Notes: a model not told the origin generated them from the sequence alone. Positions 50,578-59,621 are shown, counted from the stretch's first letter. The stretch is 64,000 nucleotides of DNA from Actinomadura physcomitrii (GCF_008923205.2 NZ_WBMS02000026.1:62001-126000), one strand, 5' to 3'. Program-made: numbers and translations.

Positions 50578-50583
50578 TGTCAA
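50554..50583 (-). promoter_or_regulatory. Predicted promoter of the NAD(P)-binding oxidoreductase
   Basis: On the minus strand a perfect TTGACA (50583-50578), an 18-bp spacer and CAGGAT (50559-50554). The -10 match is weak, but the -35 is exact and the spacing good. Confidence 0.5.
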
Positions 50584-50595
50584 GGGGACGGGCCG

Positions 50596-51171
50596 ATGAG
50601 CGCGCGCGAACGGATCCTGGACGCGGCGGCCGACGTCATGCGGGAACGCGGCGTCGCCGGCGCCACCACCAAGGAGATCGCGAAGGCCGCCGGGTACTCC
50701 GAAGCGCTGCTGTACAAGCACTTCCGCGACAAGGAGCAGCTGATGCTGGCCGTGCTCAAGGAGCGGATGCCGGCGTTCACCGCGAAGGCCGTCGCGGGCG
50801 AGGCGACCGTGGAGGCCAACCTGGTCGGCGTCGCGCACGGCGGGCTCGCCTTCTACCGGCGGGCATTCCCGATGATGGCGTCGATGGCCGCGCAGCCGCA
50901 GTTGATGGCGGCGAGCCGCGAGGCGCTGCGCAAGTACGGCGCGGGACCGCGGGAACCGGTCCGGGCGCTCGCCCGCTACCTGGACGCCGAGCGCGACCTC
51001 GGCCGGGTCGCGGCGGGCGCCGACACCGCCGCGGTCGCCGCGCTGCTGATGGGCGGCTGCTTCCAGCAGGGCTTCCTGCACTACTACGCCGCGCCGCCGG
51101 ACGCGCCGGAACTGCCGGAGTCGGCCGCCGCCGACCTCGTCCGGCCGCTGCTCCCGGCCCTGCTCCCCTAG
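50596..51171 (+). CDS. TetR-family transcriptional regulator
   Basis: 191 residues. HTH region: ERILDAAADVMRERGVAGATT and IAKAAGYSEALLYKHFRDKEQL. The helical ligand domain shows no recognisable ligand class. ATG 50596 with GGGGACGG upstream. Likely represses itself and the divergent oxidoreductase. Its stop codon shares CTAG with the convergent cytosine deaminase stop. Confidence 0.9.
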   Translation: MSARERILDAAADVMRERGVAGATTKEIAKAAGYSEALLYKHFRDKEQLMLAVLKERMPAFTAKAVAGEATVEANLVGVAHGGLAFYRRAFPMMASMAAQPQLMAASREALRKYGAGPREPVRALARYLDAERDLGRVAAGADTAAVAALLMGGCFQQGFLHYYAAPPDAPELPESAAADLVRPLLPALLP

Positions 51172-52478
51172 CTCCGGCCCGGATCGCGGTCGCGGGCGCG
51201 GACGAAGTCGACGTCCTCGGGGGCGCGGCCGGGCCAGGTCAGCCGGGTGACCGCGGGCGGGGTCTCGGCGACGACCCGGCCGCGGGCGATCACGTGGGAC
51301 GGCCGGGTCTGCCGCCGGACGGCGTCGTACGGCGACGACGCGGGCAGCACCACCAGGTTCGCCGGGCGGCCCGGCGCGATGCCGTAGCCGTCGCCGAGGC
51401 CGAGCACGCGCGCCGCCCGGTCCGTCACCATCGCGAACGCCTCGTCGATCTCGGCGGCGCCGGTGAGCTGCGCGGCGGCGATCCCGACCAGCGCGACCTG
51501 CAGCGGCGACGCCGTCCCGAGCGGGAACCACGGGTCCATGACGTCGTCGTGGCCGAACGCGACGTTCACCCCGGCGGCGAGCATCTCCTTGACCTGGGTG
51601 AGGCCGCGCCGCTTCGGGTGGGCGTCGAACCGGCCCTGCAGGCACAGGTTGGCGAGCGGGTTGCAGACGAGGTTGACGCCCGAGCGCGCCAGGATCCGCT
51701 GGAGCTTGTAGGAGTAGGCGCCGTTGTAGGAGCCCATCGCGGTGGTGTGGGACGCGGTGGCGCGGCCCTGGAGCCCGCCGCGCCGGGCGAGGGTGGCGAG
51801 CACCTCCACGAACCGGGACTGCTCGTCGTCGATCTCGTCGCAGTGCGCGTCCAGCAGCAGCCCGTACCGCTGCGCGACGTCGAAGGCGATCTCAAGGGAG
51901 CGGACGCCGTCCTCGCGGGTGTCCTCGAAGTGCGGGATCGCGCCGACCGCGTCGACGCCGCGTCTCGCGGCCTCCTCCAGCAGCTCGGCGCCGTCGTCGA
52001 AGGAGCAGACGCCCTCCTGCGGGAACGCGACGAGCTGGAGCCCGATGACGTCTTTGACGCGCTCGCGGACCTCGAGCATGGCGTCGAGCGCGACGAGCCC
52101 GGGATCGGTGACGTCCACGTGGCTGCGGACGTGGAGCACGCCGTTCGCCGCGTACCAGCGCAGCACCTCGGTCGCGCGGGCGATGACGTCGTCGCGGGTG
52201 AGGGTCGCCTTGCGCTCGCTCCACACCGCGATCCCCTCCCACAGGGACCCGGACGCGTTCCAGCGCGGCTCGCCGGCGGTGAGGGTGGTGTCGAGGTGGA
52301 CGTGCGGCTCCACGAACGGCGGGCTCACCAGGCCGCCGGCCGCGTCCACCAGCACGTCGGCGGCGGGCCCGCCCCCGGGCTCGGCCGCGGGGGCGACGCG
52401 GCCGAAGCGGTCGCCGTCGATCTCGATGTCGTGCAGGCCGTCCCGTCCGGCGAGGCGGGCGTTCGTCACGAGCTTCAT
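51168..52478 (-). CDS. codA: Cytosine deaminase-like amidohydrolase
   Basis: 436-residue metal-dependent hydrolase. FVEPHVHLDTTLTAG holds the first two metal His; LLDAHCDEIDDEQ, SHTTAMGSYNG and FGHDDVMDPWFPLG supply the remaining ligand and catalytic residues, as in CodA. The reaction would be cytosine to uracil plus ammonia; related members act on isoguanine, creatinine or cyanopyridine-type substrates, so specificity is a family-level inference. Followed 20 bases upstream by the matB stop, same strand. Confidence 0.83.
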   Translation of the reverse strand: MKLVTNARLAGRDGLHDIEIDGDRFGRVAPAAEPGGGPAADVLVDAAGGLVSPPFVEPHVHLDTTLTAGEPRWNASGSLWEGIAVWSERKATLTRDDVIARATEVLRWYAANGVLHVRSHVDVTDPGLVALDAMLEVRERVKDVIGLQLVAFPQEGVCSFDDGAELLEEAARRGVDAVGAIPHFEDTREDGVRSLEIAFDVAQRYGLLLDAHCDEIDDEQSRFVEVLATLARRGGLQGRATASHTTAMGSYNGAYSYKLQRILARSGVNLVCNPLANLCLQGRFDAHPKRRGLTQVKEMLAAGVNVAFGHDDVMDPWFPLGTASPLQVALVGIAAAQLTGAAEIDEAFAMVTDRAARVLGLGDGYGIAPGRPANLVVLPASSPYDAVRRQTRPSHVIARGRVVAETPPAVTRLTWPGRAPEDVDFVRARDRDPGRS

Positions 52479-52497
52479 GCGCGCTCCCTGCCCACGG

Positions 52498-53907
52498 CTA
52501 CGGAGCGAGGTCGCCCAGGCGGGTCTTCACGACCTTGCCCATCGCGTTGCGCGGCAGCGCGCCGACCAGATGGACGACGCGGGGCCGCTTGTGCACCGAC
52601 AGCCGCCCGGCGACGAAGTCGATCAGCTGCCGCTCCGTCACCCCGTCCGCGACGACGTAGGCGGTGACCTGCTCGCCGAGATCGTCGTGCGGCGTCCCCG
52701 CGACGGCCGCCTCCCGCACCGCCGGGTGCGCGAGCAGCGCGTTCTCGACCTCGCCCGCGCCGATCCGGTACCCGCCGCTCTTGATCAGGTCGGTGGACGC
52801 GCGGCCGACGATGCGGTGCCACCCGTCCGGGCCGATCGTCGCGATGTCGCCCGTGCGGAACCAGCCGTCCGGCGTGAAGGACTTCGCGGTCGCCTCCGGG
52901 CGGTTCAGGTAGCCCTTGAACGGGTGCTCGGCGCGGACGTGCAGCTCCCCCGGCGTCTCCCCGTCGTGCGGGACCGCGTCGCCGTTCTCCGCGGCGAGGC
53001 GCGTCTCGATGCCGGGCAGCGGGAACCCGACGTAACCGGGACGGCGTTCGCCGTCCGCGCGCGCACTGACGGTGATCAGGGTCTCGGTCATGCCGTAGCG
53101 CTCGACCGGGCGGTGGCCGGTGAGCGCCTCCAGCCGCTCGAAGGCGGGCACCGGCAGCGGCGCGCTGCCGGACACCAGCAGCCGCGCCGCGCGCATCGCC
53201 TCCGCGGACGCCGGGTCGGCCGCCAGCCGGGACCACACCGTCGGGACGCCGAAGAACAGGCTGCCGCCGTCCTCGCTCGCCGCCGCCGCGTACGCCTCCG
53301 GCCGCGGACGTCCCGTGTGGACGAGGCGCGACCCGACCCGCAGCGGCCCGAGCACGCCGAGGACCAGGCCGTGCACGTGGAACAGCGGCAGCCCGTGCAC
53401 CAGCACGTCGTCCGGCGTCCACGCCCACGCCTCCGCCAGCGAGTCGAGGGCCGCCGCGATCGCGGCACGGGAGATCATCACGCCCTTCGGCGGGCCGGTC
53501 GTCCCGCTCGTGTACAGGATCAGCGCGGTCGCGTCCGCAGCCGGCCCCTGCGTGGCGGCCGCCGCCTCGGACGCGGGGAGGTCGTCGATCGGGATCAGAG
53601 GCGGGCCGCCGTCGCCGGTGTCCGTGCCGCGGGCCGCCAGCAGCAGGGCCGCGCCGGAGTCGTTGAGGATGTGGGCGCGCTCGTCCGGGCCCGAGTCCGG
53701 CGGCAGCGGCACCACCGGCACGCCCGCCATGAGGCCGCCGACGACCGCGATCGCCGTCTCCGCGCTCGCCGTGGCGTGCACCGCGACCGCGCCCGCACCG
53801 GCGATCTCCGCCGCGACGGCCGACGCCCGGTCGAGCAGCTCCTCGCGCGGCAGCTCGCGGTCGGCGATCCGCACCGCTCCGCCGGTCTCGCCGAGCAGAT
53901 CCCTCAC
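52498..53907 (-). CDS. matB: Malonyl-CoA synthetase
   Basis: Adenylate-forming enzyme of ~469 residues closely following the Streptomyces MatB pattern: ILYTSGTTGPPKGVMISRAA, VLVHGLPLFHVHGLVLGVLG, VERYGMTETLITVSARADGE, WFRTGDIATIG and the C-terminal Lys in PRNAMGKVVKTRLGD. It would convert malonate or methylmalonate to the CoA thioester, supplying extender units or clearing malonate. GTG 53907 has GGGGAGAGG upstream. Confidence 0.88.
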   Translation of the reverse strand: MRDLLGETGGAVRIADRELPREELLDRASAVAAEIAGAGAVAVHATASAETAIAVVGGLMAGVPVVPLPPDSGPDERAHILNDSGAALLLAARGTDTGDGGPPLIPIDDLPASEAAAATQGPAADATALILYTSGTTGPPKGVMISRAAIAAALDSLAEAWAWTPDDVLVHGLPLFHVHGLVLGVLGPLRVGSRLVHTGRPRPEAYAAAASEDGGSLFFGVPTVWSRLAADPASAEAMRAARLLVSGSAPLPVPAFERLEALTGHRPVERYGMTETLITVSARADGERRPGYVGFPLPGIETRLAAENGDAVPHDGETPGELHVRAEHPFKGYLNRPEATAKSFTPDGWFRTGDIATIGPDGWHRIVGRASTDLIKSGGYRIGAGEVENALLAHPAVREAAVAGTPHDDLGEQVTAYVVADGVTERQLIDFVAGRLSVHKRPRVVHLVGALPRNAMGKVVKTRLGDLAP

Positions 53908-53968
53908 TGGCCTCTCCCCTGCTCCTCGCCGTCTCTTCCGCCTTGCCCACCCAACCGGCCCCGCGCGG

Positions 53969-55174
53969 TCACGAGCCTTGGCCGTCCTGCCCGTCGAGCA
54001 GATCCCGCCGGTCTTGCTCATTGCGCGCGTCCTGCTCGTCCAGCCAGGCGAGCACCTCGTCGGTGTGCTCGCCGAGCAGCGGCGGCGCGGTGTGGACGCG
54101 CGGCTCGGCGCCGTCGAACCGCAGCGGCGGGCCCGGCAGCTCGATCCGGCCCAGCGTCGGATGCTCCACCTCGATCACCAAGCCCTGCGAACGGGTCTGC
54201 TCCCAGGTGTACACCTCGTCGATCGACCGGATCGACCCCGCCGGCACCCCCGCACCGTTCAGCCGCTCCAGCCACGCCTCCCGGGTGTCCCCCGCCAGGA
54301 CGCGCTCGATGTCGGCCGTCAGCTCCGCCCGGTTCGCCGACCTCTTCGGGATCGTCGCGTAACGCGGATCGTCGGCGTCCAGGCCCACGAGCGGCGCGAA
54401 CCTCCGCCACAGGTTCTGGTTCGCGACGCCGATCTGGATCTGGCCGTCCTTGCAGCGGAACGTTCCGTACGGCGCGATCGTCGGATGGTCGTTGCCGACC
54501 GACTCGGGCACCTCCCCGGCGACCGTCCACCGCGTCCCCTGGTACATGTGCGCGCCGACCACCGACGCCAGCAGCGATGTCCGCACGACCGAGCCGCGGC
54601 CCGTCCGCGTCCGCTCGTACAGCGCCGCCAGCACCCCGGACGCGGCGTTGCCCGCCGCGAGGATGTCCGCGATCGACAACCCCACCTTGCTCGGCGTCCC
54701 CGGCGGGCCCGTGACGCTCATGATCCCGGCCTCGCCCTGCATGATCGCGTCATAGCCGGGACGGCCGCCCTCCGGGCCGTCATGCCCGAACCCGGTGATC
54801 GACAGGACGATCAGCCGCGGGTTCAGCTCGTGCAGCCGCTCCACGGGGAAGCCGAGCCTGTCCAGGACCCCGGTGCGGAAGTTCTCGACCAGCACGTCCG
54901 CATGCCGCACCAGCCTCGCCAGGGTGTCCTTCCCCTCGTCCGACTTCAGATCGACGGTGATGGACTCCTTGTTCCGGTTGATCGACAGGTAGTAGGTGCT
55001 CACCTGGTCCTCGCCCGCGAACGGCGGCCCCCAGCCGCGCGTCTCGTCGCCCGTGCCGGGCTGCTCCACCTTGATCACCCGCGCGCCGAGATCGGCGAGC
55101 GCCATCGTGGCCTGCGGTCCGGCGACCACACGGCTGAGGTCGACGATCACTACGCCTTCGAGCGGTCCGGGCAA
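53969..55174 (-). CDS. CaiB/BaiF family III CoA-transferase
   Basis: About 401 residues. GVVIVDLSRVVAGPQATMALADLGARVIKVE is the family start (here split by position, ~6-36); YLSINRNKESITVDLKS, ADVLVENFRTGVLDRLG with the catalytic Asp region, and GRPGYDAIMQGEAGIMSVTG follow. The acyl donor/acceptor is unknown; proximity to matB suggests short acyl-CoAs. The TTG start at 55174 is supported by AAGGAGG seven bases upstream; the C-terminus is unusually acidic and Gln-rich. Confidence 0.86.
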   Translation of the reverse strand: MPGPLEGVVIVDLSRVVAGPQATMALADLGARVIKVEQPGTGDETRGWGPPFAGEDQVSTYYLSINRNKESITVDLKSDEGKDTLARLVRHADVLVENFRTGVLDRLGFPVERLHELNPRLIVLSITGFGHDGPEGGRPGYDAIMQGEAGIMSVTGPPGTPSKVGLSIADILAAGNAASGVLAALYERTRTGRGSVVRTSLLASVVGAHMYQGTRWTVAGEVPESVGNDHPTIAPYGTFRCKDGQIQIGVANQNLWRRFAPLVGLDADDPRYATIPKRSANRAELTADIERVLAGDTREAWLERLNGAGVPAGSIRSIDEVYTWEQTRSQGLVIEVEHPTLGRIELPGPPLRFDGAEPRVHTAPPLLGEHTDEVLAWLDEQDARNEQDRRDLLDGQDGQGS

Positions 55175-55209
55175 GGGGCGTCCTCCTTCAGGGGCGGGCA
55201 CCTGGAAGT

Positions 55210-55791
55210 ATGCCGTCCGTGCCGCCGTCGCCCCGGACCCACCCCGCGCTCGCCGCGCGGCTTCTCGCGCTGCCCCCGTCCTGCGGGCCCGCGCGGCTGG
55301 TCGCGATCGACGGGCCGAGCGGCGCCGGCAAGTCCACCTTCGCCGACCATCTCGCGGCCGTCCTGGCGGGAGCGCCGGTGATCCGGTCGGACGACTTCCG
55401 CGTGCCGTGGGACGCCGACCCGCTGACCTGGTGGGAGCCGCTGCGGCGCGCCGTCCTCGATCCGCTGTGCGCCGGGCGGGCCGCCGTGCTGCGCCGCTAC
55501 GACTGGCACCTTGATCGGTACGGGCCGCCGGAGGAGATCCCGCCGCCGCCCGTCCTCATCGTCGAAGGCGTCGGGGCGGCATGGGCGGGGTCGCCCGCCG
55601 CGTACCGGATCTGGATCGACGCGCCGCGCGAGCTGCGGCGGGCCCGCGCCATCGACCGCGATGGACCGGAGTACGCCGACGCCTGGGACCGGTGGTCGGC
55701 GCGGGAGGCCGCGTTCTTCGCCGAGGACGGCACCCAGGCCCGCGCCGACCTCCTCGTAGACGGGACGGCGCCACTGCCGGCGCGCTATTGA
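55210..55791 (+). CDS. Uridine kinase-like P-loop kinase
   Basis: 193 residues with Walker A IDGPSGAGKSTFADHL, RSDDFRVPWDADPLTWWEP resembling the uridine-kinase substrate loop, VLIVEGVGAAWAG in the Walker B position and RRARAIDRDG as lid. Nucleoside or panthothenate-type small-molecule kinase; exact substrate open. Divergent from the CoA-transferase gene, with 35 bases between starts. Confidence 0.82.
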   Translation: MPSVPPSPRTHPALAARLLALPPSCGPARLVAIDGPSGAGKSTFADHLAAVLAGAPVIRSDDFRVPWDADPLTWWEPLRRAVLDPLCAGRAAVLRRYDWHLDRYGPPEEIPPPPVLIVEGVGAAWAGSPAAYRIWIDAPRELRRARAIDRDGPEYADAWDRWSAREAAFFAEDGTQARADLLVDGTAPLPARY

Positions 55792-55990
55792 TCCGGCGCG
55801 GTTCTTCTACGGGCACCAACTTGTTTCTTTTTGTGGCGCACATCGCATGGCCGACGACTCCAGAATGATGGCGAGAAAACCTAGAATGAGGCCGTAGATC
55901 TTCTCTCGATGCCATTCGAAGCGCCTGTGACACTCGTCACTTCTGGCGATTCGTGAAGGGAATTCGCAGCCCTTCGGGAAGGCGCATCAC
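55792..55990. other. Lower-GC intergenic region
   Basis: About 200 bases of lower G+C between the kinase gene and a small membrane-protein gene. It contains GTGAC-ACTC-GTCAC (near 55929-55942), a short inverted repeat, and AT-rich stretches likely to hold the promoter of the small gene. No open frame of interest. Confidence 0.4.
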
Positions 55991-56170
55991 ATGATCGACG
56001 TCAACCTCGTCATGGTCTTCCTCGTGCTCGGGGCGGGTGCGGTGCTCACCGTCCTGATCAGCGGTTTCCTGGGATGGGCGGTGCGGCGCCGCGATGGCCG
56101 CGCCGGTTCGGCGGCTCCCGCTCCCGGCGTTCACCGGACGCGGGAGCAGGAGCGGCAGCCCGTTTCCTGA
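55991..56170 (+). CDS. Small single-span membrane protein
   Basis: 59 residues beginning MIDVNLVMVFLVLGAGAVLT, one membrane helix (~5-29) followed by a basic tail (WAVRRRDGRAG). GGGAAGG lies eight bases before the ATG. Stand-alone, preceded by a lower-GC region. I do not recognise a family; many actinobacteria encode such small membrane proteins of unknown role. Confidence 0.6.
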   Translation: MIDVNLVMVFLVLGAGAVLTVLISGFLGWAVRRRDGRAGSAAPAPGVHRTREQERQPVS

Positions 56171-56177
56171 GCGCCGG

Positions 56178-56610
56178 TCAGGAACCCGCCTTCTTGGGCT
56201 TGAGGAGTTCCAGCACCGCGGCGTCCCCGTGCTGCCCGATGAGGTCGACCGGTGTCTCCGCGTCCTTCTGTCCGGCGGCGACATGGTCCTTGAGCGCCTG
56301 CAGGAGTTCGACGCCCTCGTCGCTGCGGCCGTATCCGGGGCTCGCGATGATGAGCTCCCAGAGGTGCCGGGCCTCGTCGAACGTGTCGGGGAGGCCTCCC
56401 TCCTCGATGCCCATCGCGGAGCCGATGATCTTCCAGACGCCCATCCAGGTGAGGAGGGCGTCGCCCTCCGGGACATCCTCCCCGACCTCCTTCAGCCCGA
56501 TCAGGGGCGTGTAGGAGAAGGTCAGCAGCGTGTAGGCGAGGCTGACCTGGTTGATGTAGGGGTGGTCCGGCGGTGCCGGGTTCATGTCCGCGATCGTGAC
56601 GTGGCGGTCG
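56178..56610 (-). pseudogene. 3' remnant of a DUF2236 (MpaB/Lcp-like) oxygenase
   Basis: About 140 codons: YINQVSLAYTLLTFSYTPL, LTWMGVWKIIGSAMGI and GLPDTFDEARHLWELI correspond to the C-terminal half of DUF2236-family haem oxygenases (latex-clearing protein and MpaB-like). The N-terminal part, including the catalytic region, is missing; the frame instead opens into the rearranged hydantoinase debris. It could be translated from ATG 56582 or 56624 but is probably non-functional. Confidence 0.6.
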
Positions 56611-56624
56611 CCGAGGGACGGCAA

Positions 56625-56740
56625 GGTCTCCCCGGCCGGCGCCCGCGACGACTACGGCGTCGTCCTCCGCGACGGCGCGGTCGACGCTCACCGCAGCGGG
56701 ACGGCGAACTCGCCGACCGGGCCGGCGTCCTGGCCGGGGC
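56625..56740 (+). pseudogene. Inverted C-terminal fragment of hydantoinase B
   Basis: On the plus strand RDGKVSPAGARDDYGVVLRDGAVDA (split: RDGKVSPAGARD then DYGVVLRDG) matches the extreme C-terminus of HyuB-type N-methylhydantoinase subunits. The upstream part of the same domain lies on the opposite strand at 56890-57010, so this piece has been inverted relative to it. Confidence 0.6.
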
Positions 56741-56889
56741 CGGGGACGAGGGCTGGTCCGGTCCCTCCCGCAGACCTACGCCTACATCGACGGCGCGAAA
56801 CTGCTGGTCAAGACGCGGCGGCTCGCCGAAGTCGGCTTCATACCAGAACGGCTCGAGACGACCGACCAGATCATGGACAGCGTCCGGCC
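56741..56889 (+). pseudogene. Unidentified coding debris
   Basis: A plus-strand stretch reads as AKLLVKTRRLAEVGFIPERL followed by ETTDQIMDSVRP, protein-like in composition but without start, stop context or recognised family. It lies inside the rearranged hydantoinase locus and may have come from another broken gene. Confidence 0.35.
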
Positions 56890-57180
56890 GCGACGCGGGA
56901 CGGGTCCCGGTCGAGGGGGTCGCCCCAGCCGCCGCCTCCGGTGGTGCGGATGCGGATGACCTGGCCGGCGCGGACGGGGTGGTCGTCGACGAGGCCGTCC
57001 ATCGAGCAGGCCGAGCACCGTTGCGACGCCCGCCGCGAACCCCTCGGCGGGATCGGCGGGCGTGGACGGGGTCTTGGTGGTGACGAGCTCGCCGCCGGCC
57101 CCGTCCTCTCCGGCGTCCAGCGCGACGACGTCGGTGAACGTCCCGCCCGTGTCGATCCCGATGCGCAGCCGCCGTGCCAT
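56890..57180 (-). pseudogene. Hydantoinase A N-terminus joined to hydantoinase B C-terminus
   Basis: From GTG/ATG at ~57180 the minus strand encodes RLRIGIDTGGTFTDVVALD, the ATP-grasp-like start of HyuA, up to about residue 55 (ATVLGLLDG). It then switches directly, with a frame change near 57005, to LVDDHPVRAGQVIRIRTTGGGGWGDPLDRDP, the C-terminal glycine-rich motif of HyuB. More than 1000 codons of hyuA/hyuB are deleted. A relic of an ATP-dependent hydantoinase/oxoprolinase locus. Confidence 0.7.
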
Positions 57181-57357
57181 GCCCAACGGTCTGCCGGACG
57201 GCCCGCACCTGCGGAACCGTCGCAATGTGCCAACAGGACGGCCGCTCTTTGAGCAGGGCGCGCGCCGCGGACGGGGGACGCGCCGCCGCCGCGGGCGCGG
57301 CGCTAGGCTGGGCAGCCGTCCGAAAAACGAACCCGACGACACCGCTGGAGCCCGTTC

Positions 57358-57732
57358 ATGGCGCTTGAACGCCCCGAGATCGACTTCCCCGAGGGGCAGC
57401 CGCCCGCGCACCTCGACATCACCGACATCACCAAGGGCGACGGCCCCGAGGCCGTGAAGGGCTCGACCGTGTCGATGCACTACGTCGGCGTCTCCTGGTC
57501 CACCGGCGAGGAGTTCGACGCGTCCTGGAACCGGGGCGGCACGCTGGACTTCGAGCTCGGCTCCGGGCGCGTCATCAAGGGCTGGGACATGGGCATCGCC
57601 GGGATGAAGGTCGGCGGCCGGCGCAAGCTGGTCATCCCGCCGCACCTGGCCTACGGCGACCGCAGCCCGAGCCCGGCGATCAAGCCCGGCGAGACGCTGA
57701 TCTTCGTCGTCGACCTGGTCGCGGTGAACTAG
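57358..57732 (+). CDS. FKBP-type peptidyl-prolyl cis-trans isomerase
   Basis: 124 residues, a single FKBP domain: GSTVSMHYVGVSWSTGEEFDASW, GTLDFELGSGRVIKGWDMG, GMKVGGRRKLVIPPHLAYGD and ETLIFVVDLVAVN carry the usual active-site aromatics (Tyr, Phe, Trp, Tyr). No signal peptide, so cytosolic. Complete and of standard length. Confidence 0.95.
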   Translation: MALERPEIDFPEGQPPAHLDITDITKGDGPEAVKGSTVSMHYVGVSWSTGEEFDASWNRGGTLDFELGSGRVIKGWDMGIAGMKVGGRRKLVIPPHLAYGDRSPSPAIKPGETLIFVVDLVAVN

Positions 57733-57848
57733 GACCGCGGGTCCGCGCGCCTGCGCGCGGCCCAACGGCGGGCAATCGGGCGGTGAAAATCCGGCCGGTC
57801 GCCCGCCGCCGCCGTTTCCGGGGACGGCCCGTCCGGTATCAGACGTTC

Positions 57849-58793
57849 ATGATCGAGGCGCGCGGGCTGACGAAGCGGTACGGCGACACCACCGCCGTCG
57901 ACCGCGCCACCTTCAGCGTCGCGCCGGGCCGGGTGACCGGCTTCCTCGGCCCGAACGGCGCAGGCAAGACGACGACGATGCGGATGATCCTCGGTTTGGA
58001 CCGTCCGACCGCCGGCGAGGTCACCGTCGGCGGCCGCCGCTACCGCACGCTCGGCGCACCGCTGCGCGAGGTCGGCGCGCTCCTCGACGCCCGCAACGCG
58101 CACGGCGGCCGCAGCGCCTACAACCACCTGCTGTGCCTGGCCAAGAGCAACGCGATCCCGCGCCGGCGCGTGGACGAGGTGCTGGACCTCGTCGGGCTGC
58201 GGAGCGTCGCGAAGAAGCGGTCCAAGGGGTTCTCGCTCGGCATGGGGCAGCGGCTCGGCATCGCCGCCGCGCTGCTCGGCGACCCCGGCGTGCTGATGTT
58301 CGACGAGCCGGTGAACGGGCTGGACCCGGAGGGCATCCTGTGGATCCGCACGCTGATGCGGCGGCTCGCGCGGGAGGGCCGCACCGTGTTCGTCTCCAGC
58401 CACCTGATGTCGGAGATGGCGCTGACCGCCGAGCACCTCGTCGTCATCGGCCGGGGCCGCATCCTCGCCGACACCGGGATGGCCGAGTTCATCGGCGCGA
58501 ACGCGACCAGCCACGTGCTGGTGCGGTCGCCGCAGGCAGCCGAGCTGGCGCGGCTGCTGGCGGGGCCGGGGCGGCGGCTGGAGCCCGCCCCGGACGGCGC
58601 GCTGCGCGTGTACGGGGCGCGGGCGGCGGAGATCGGCGACGTCGCCGCCGACCACGGGCTGCGGCTGCACGAGCTGGCGACCGTCCAGCCCTCCCTGGAG
58701 GAGGCGTTCATGCGGCTGACCGGCGAGGCCGTCCAGTACCACGCCGGCGTGCCGGGCGCGGCGGCTCCGGTTCCGCCGGGGTCGGGCGCGTGA
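57849..58793 (+). CDS. ABC transporter ATP-binding protein
   Basis: 314 residues. Walker A FLGPNGAGKTTTMRMILGL, signature FSLGMGQRLGIAAALLG, Walker B VLMFDEPVNGLDPEG and switch His in VFVSSHLMSEM. The extra C-terminal ~90 residues are as in drug/bacitracin-type (BcrA-like) ATPases. ATG 57849 fits the usual IEARGLTKRYG start; no strong Shine-Dalgarno is seen. Pairs with the permease that starts inside its stop codon (GTGA). Confidence 0.9.
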   Translation: MIEARGLTKRYGDTTAVDRATFSVAPGRVTGFLGPNGAGKTTTMRMILGLDRPTAGEVTVGGRRYRTLGAPLREVGALLDARNAHGGRSAYNHLLCLAKSNAIPRRRVDEVLDLVGLRSVAKKRSKGFSLGMGQRLGIAAALLGDPGVLMFDEPVNGLDPEGILWIRTLMRRLAREGRTVFVSSHLMSEMALTAEHLVVIGRGRILADTGMAEFIGANATSHVLVRSPQAAELARLLAGPGRRLEPAPDGALRVYGARAAEIGDVAADHGLRLHELATVQPSLEEAFMRLTGEAVQYHAGVPGAAAPVPPGSGA

Positions 58794-59617
58794 GCGCCCC
58801 GGCCGCCGCCGCGGGGACGGGTCCGCGCCGGGACGCCCGGCGCGTCCGGTTCGGGCACGTGCTGTCCGCGGAGTGGACGAAGATCCTGACGGTCCGGTCG
58901 ACGTTCTGGACGCTGCTGGCCGGCGCGGTCGTGCTGGTCGGGTTCTCCGCGCTGTGGGCGCTGGCGTTCACCGCGTCCTTCGACCAGATGAGCGCCCGCG
59001 ACCGCGCGACGTTCACCCCGATGCTGCCGACGCAGGTCGCCTACTACTTCGGCCTGGTGGTCTTCGGCGCGCTGGGCGTGCTGGTCATCACCGCCGAGCA
59101 CACCACCGGAATGATCAAGACTGCGCTGACGGCGGTGCCGCGGCGCGCCGCGTACCTGGCCGCCAAGACCCTGGTGCTGGGCGCGGTCGTGCTGGCGGTC
59201 GGGATCGTCGTGACGTTCGCCTCGTTCTACGCGGCGCAGGGCATCCTCGCGTCCAAGCACCTCGACGGCTCGATCGGCGACCCCGGGGTGCTGCGCGCGG
59301 TGATCGGCGGCGGGGTCTACCTGGCGCTGGTCGCGATCCTCGCGCTCGGCATCGGGACGCTGCTGCGGCACACCGCGGGCTCGGTCGTGCTGCTGTTCGT
59401 GGTGCTGTTCGTGCTCGGCATCGCGGGCGGCTTCCTGCCGAGCACGTGGGGCGACACCGTCAACAAGTTCCTGCCGTCCAACGCCGGCGGCGCGATCCTC
59501 GACCCGGTGCACAAGTCCGGTTCCCTCGCCCCGTGGACGGGCCTCGGCGTGTTCGCGGTCTACACGGCGCTCGTCCTGGCCGCCGCCCTGATCCTCTTCG
59601 AACGCCGCGACCCCTGA
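58790..59617 (+). CDS. ABC transporter permease (ABC-2 type)
   Basis: 275 residues with six membrane segments. VLSAEWTKILTVRSTFWTLL at the N-terminus is the typical start of actinobacterial ABC-2 permeases partnered with BcrA-like ATPases; EHTTGMIKTALTAVPRR is the conserved first-loop motif. Substrate unknown. Ends at the long bidirectional hairpin. Confidence 0.88.
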   Translation: MSAPAAAAGTGPRRDARRVRFGHVLSAEWTKILTVRSTFWTLLAGAVVLVGFSALWALAFTASFDQMSARDRATFTPMLPTQVAYYFGLVVFGALGVLVITAEHTTGMIKTALTAVPRRAAYLAAKTLVLGAVVLAVGIVVTFASFYAAQGILASKHLDGSIGDPGVLRAVIGGGVYLALVAILALGIGTLLRHTAGSVVLLFVVLFVLGIAGGFLPSTWGDTVNKFLPSNAGGAILDPVHKSGSLAPWTGLGVFAVYTALVLAAALILFERRDP

Positions 59618-59621
59618 ACCA

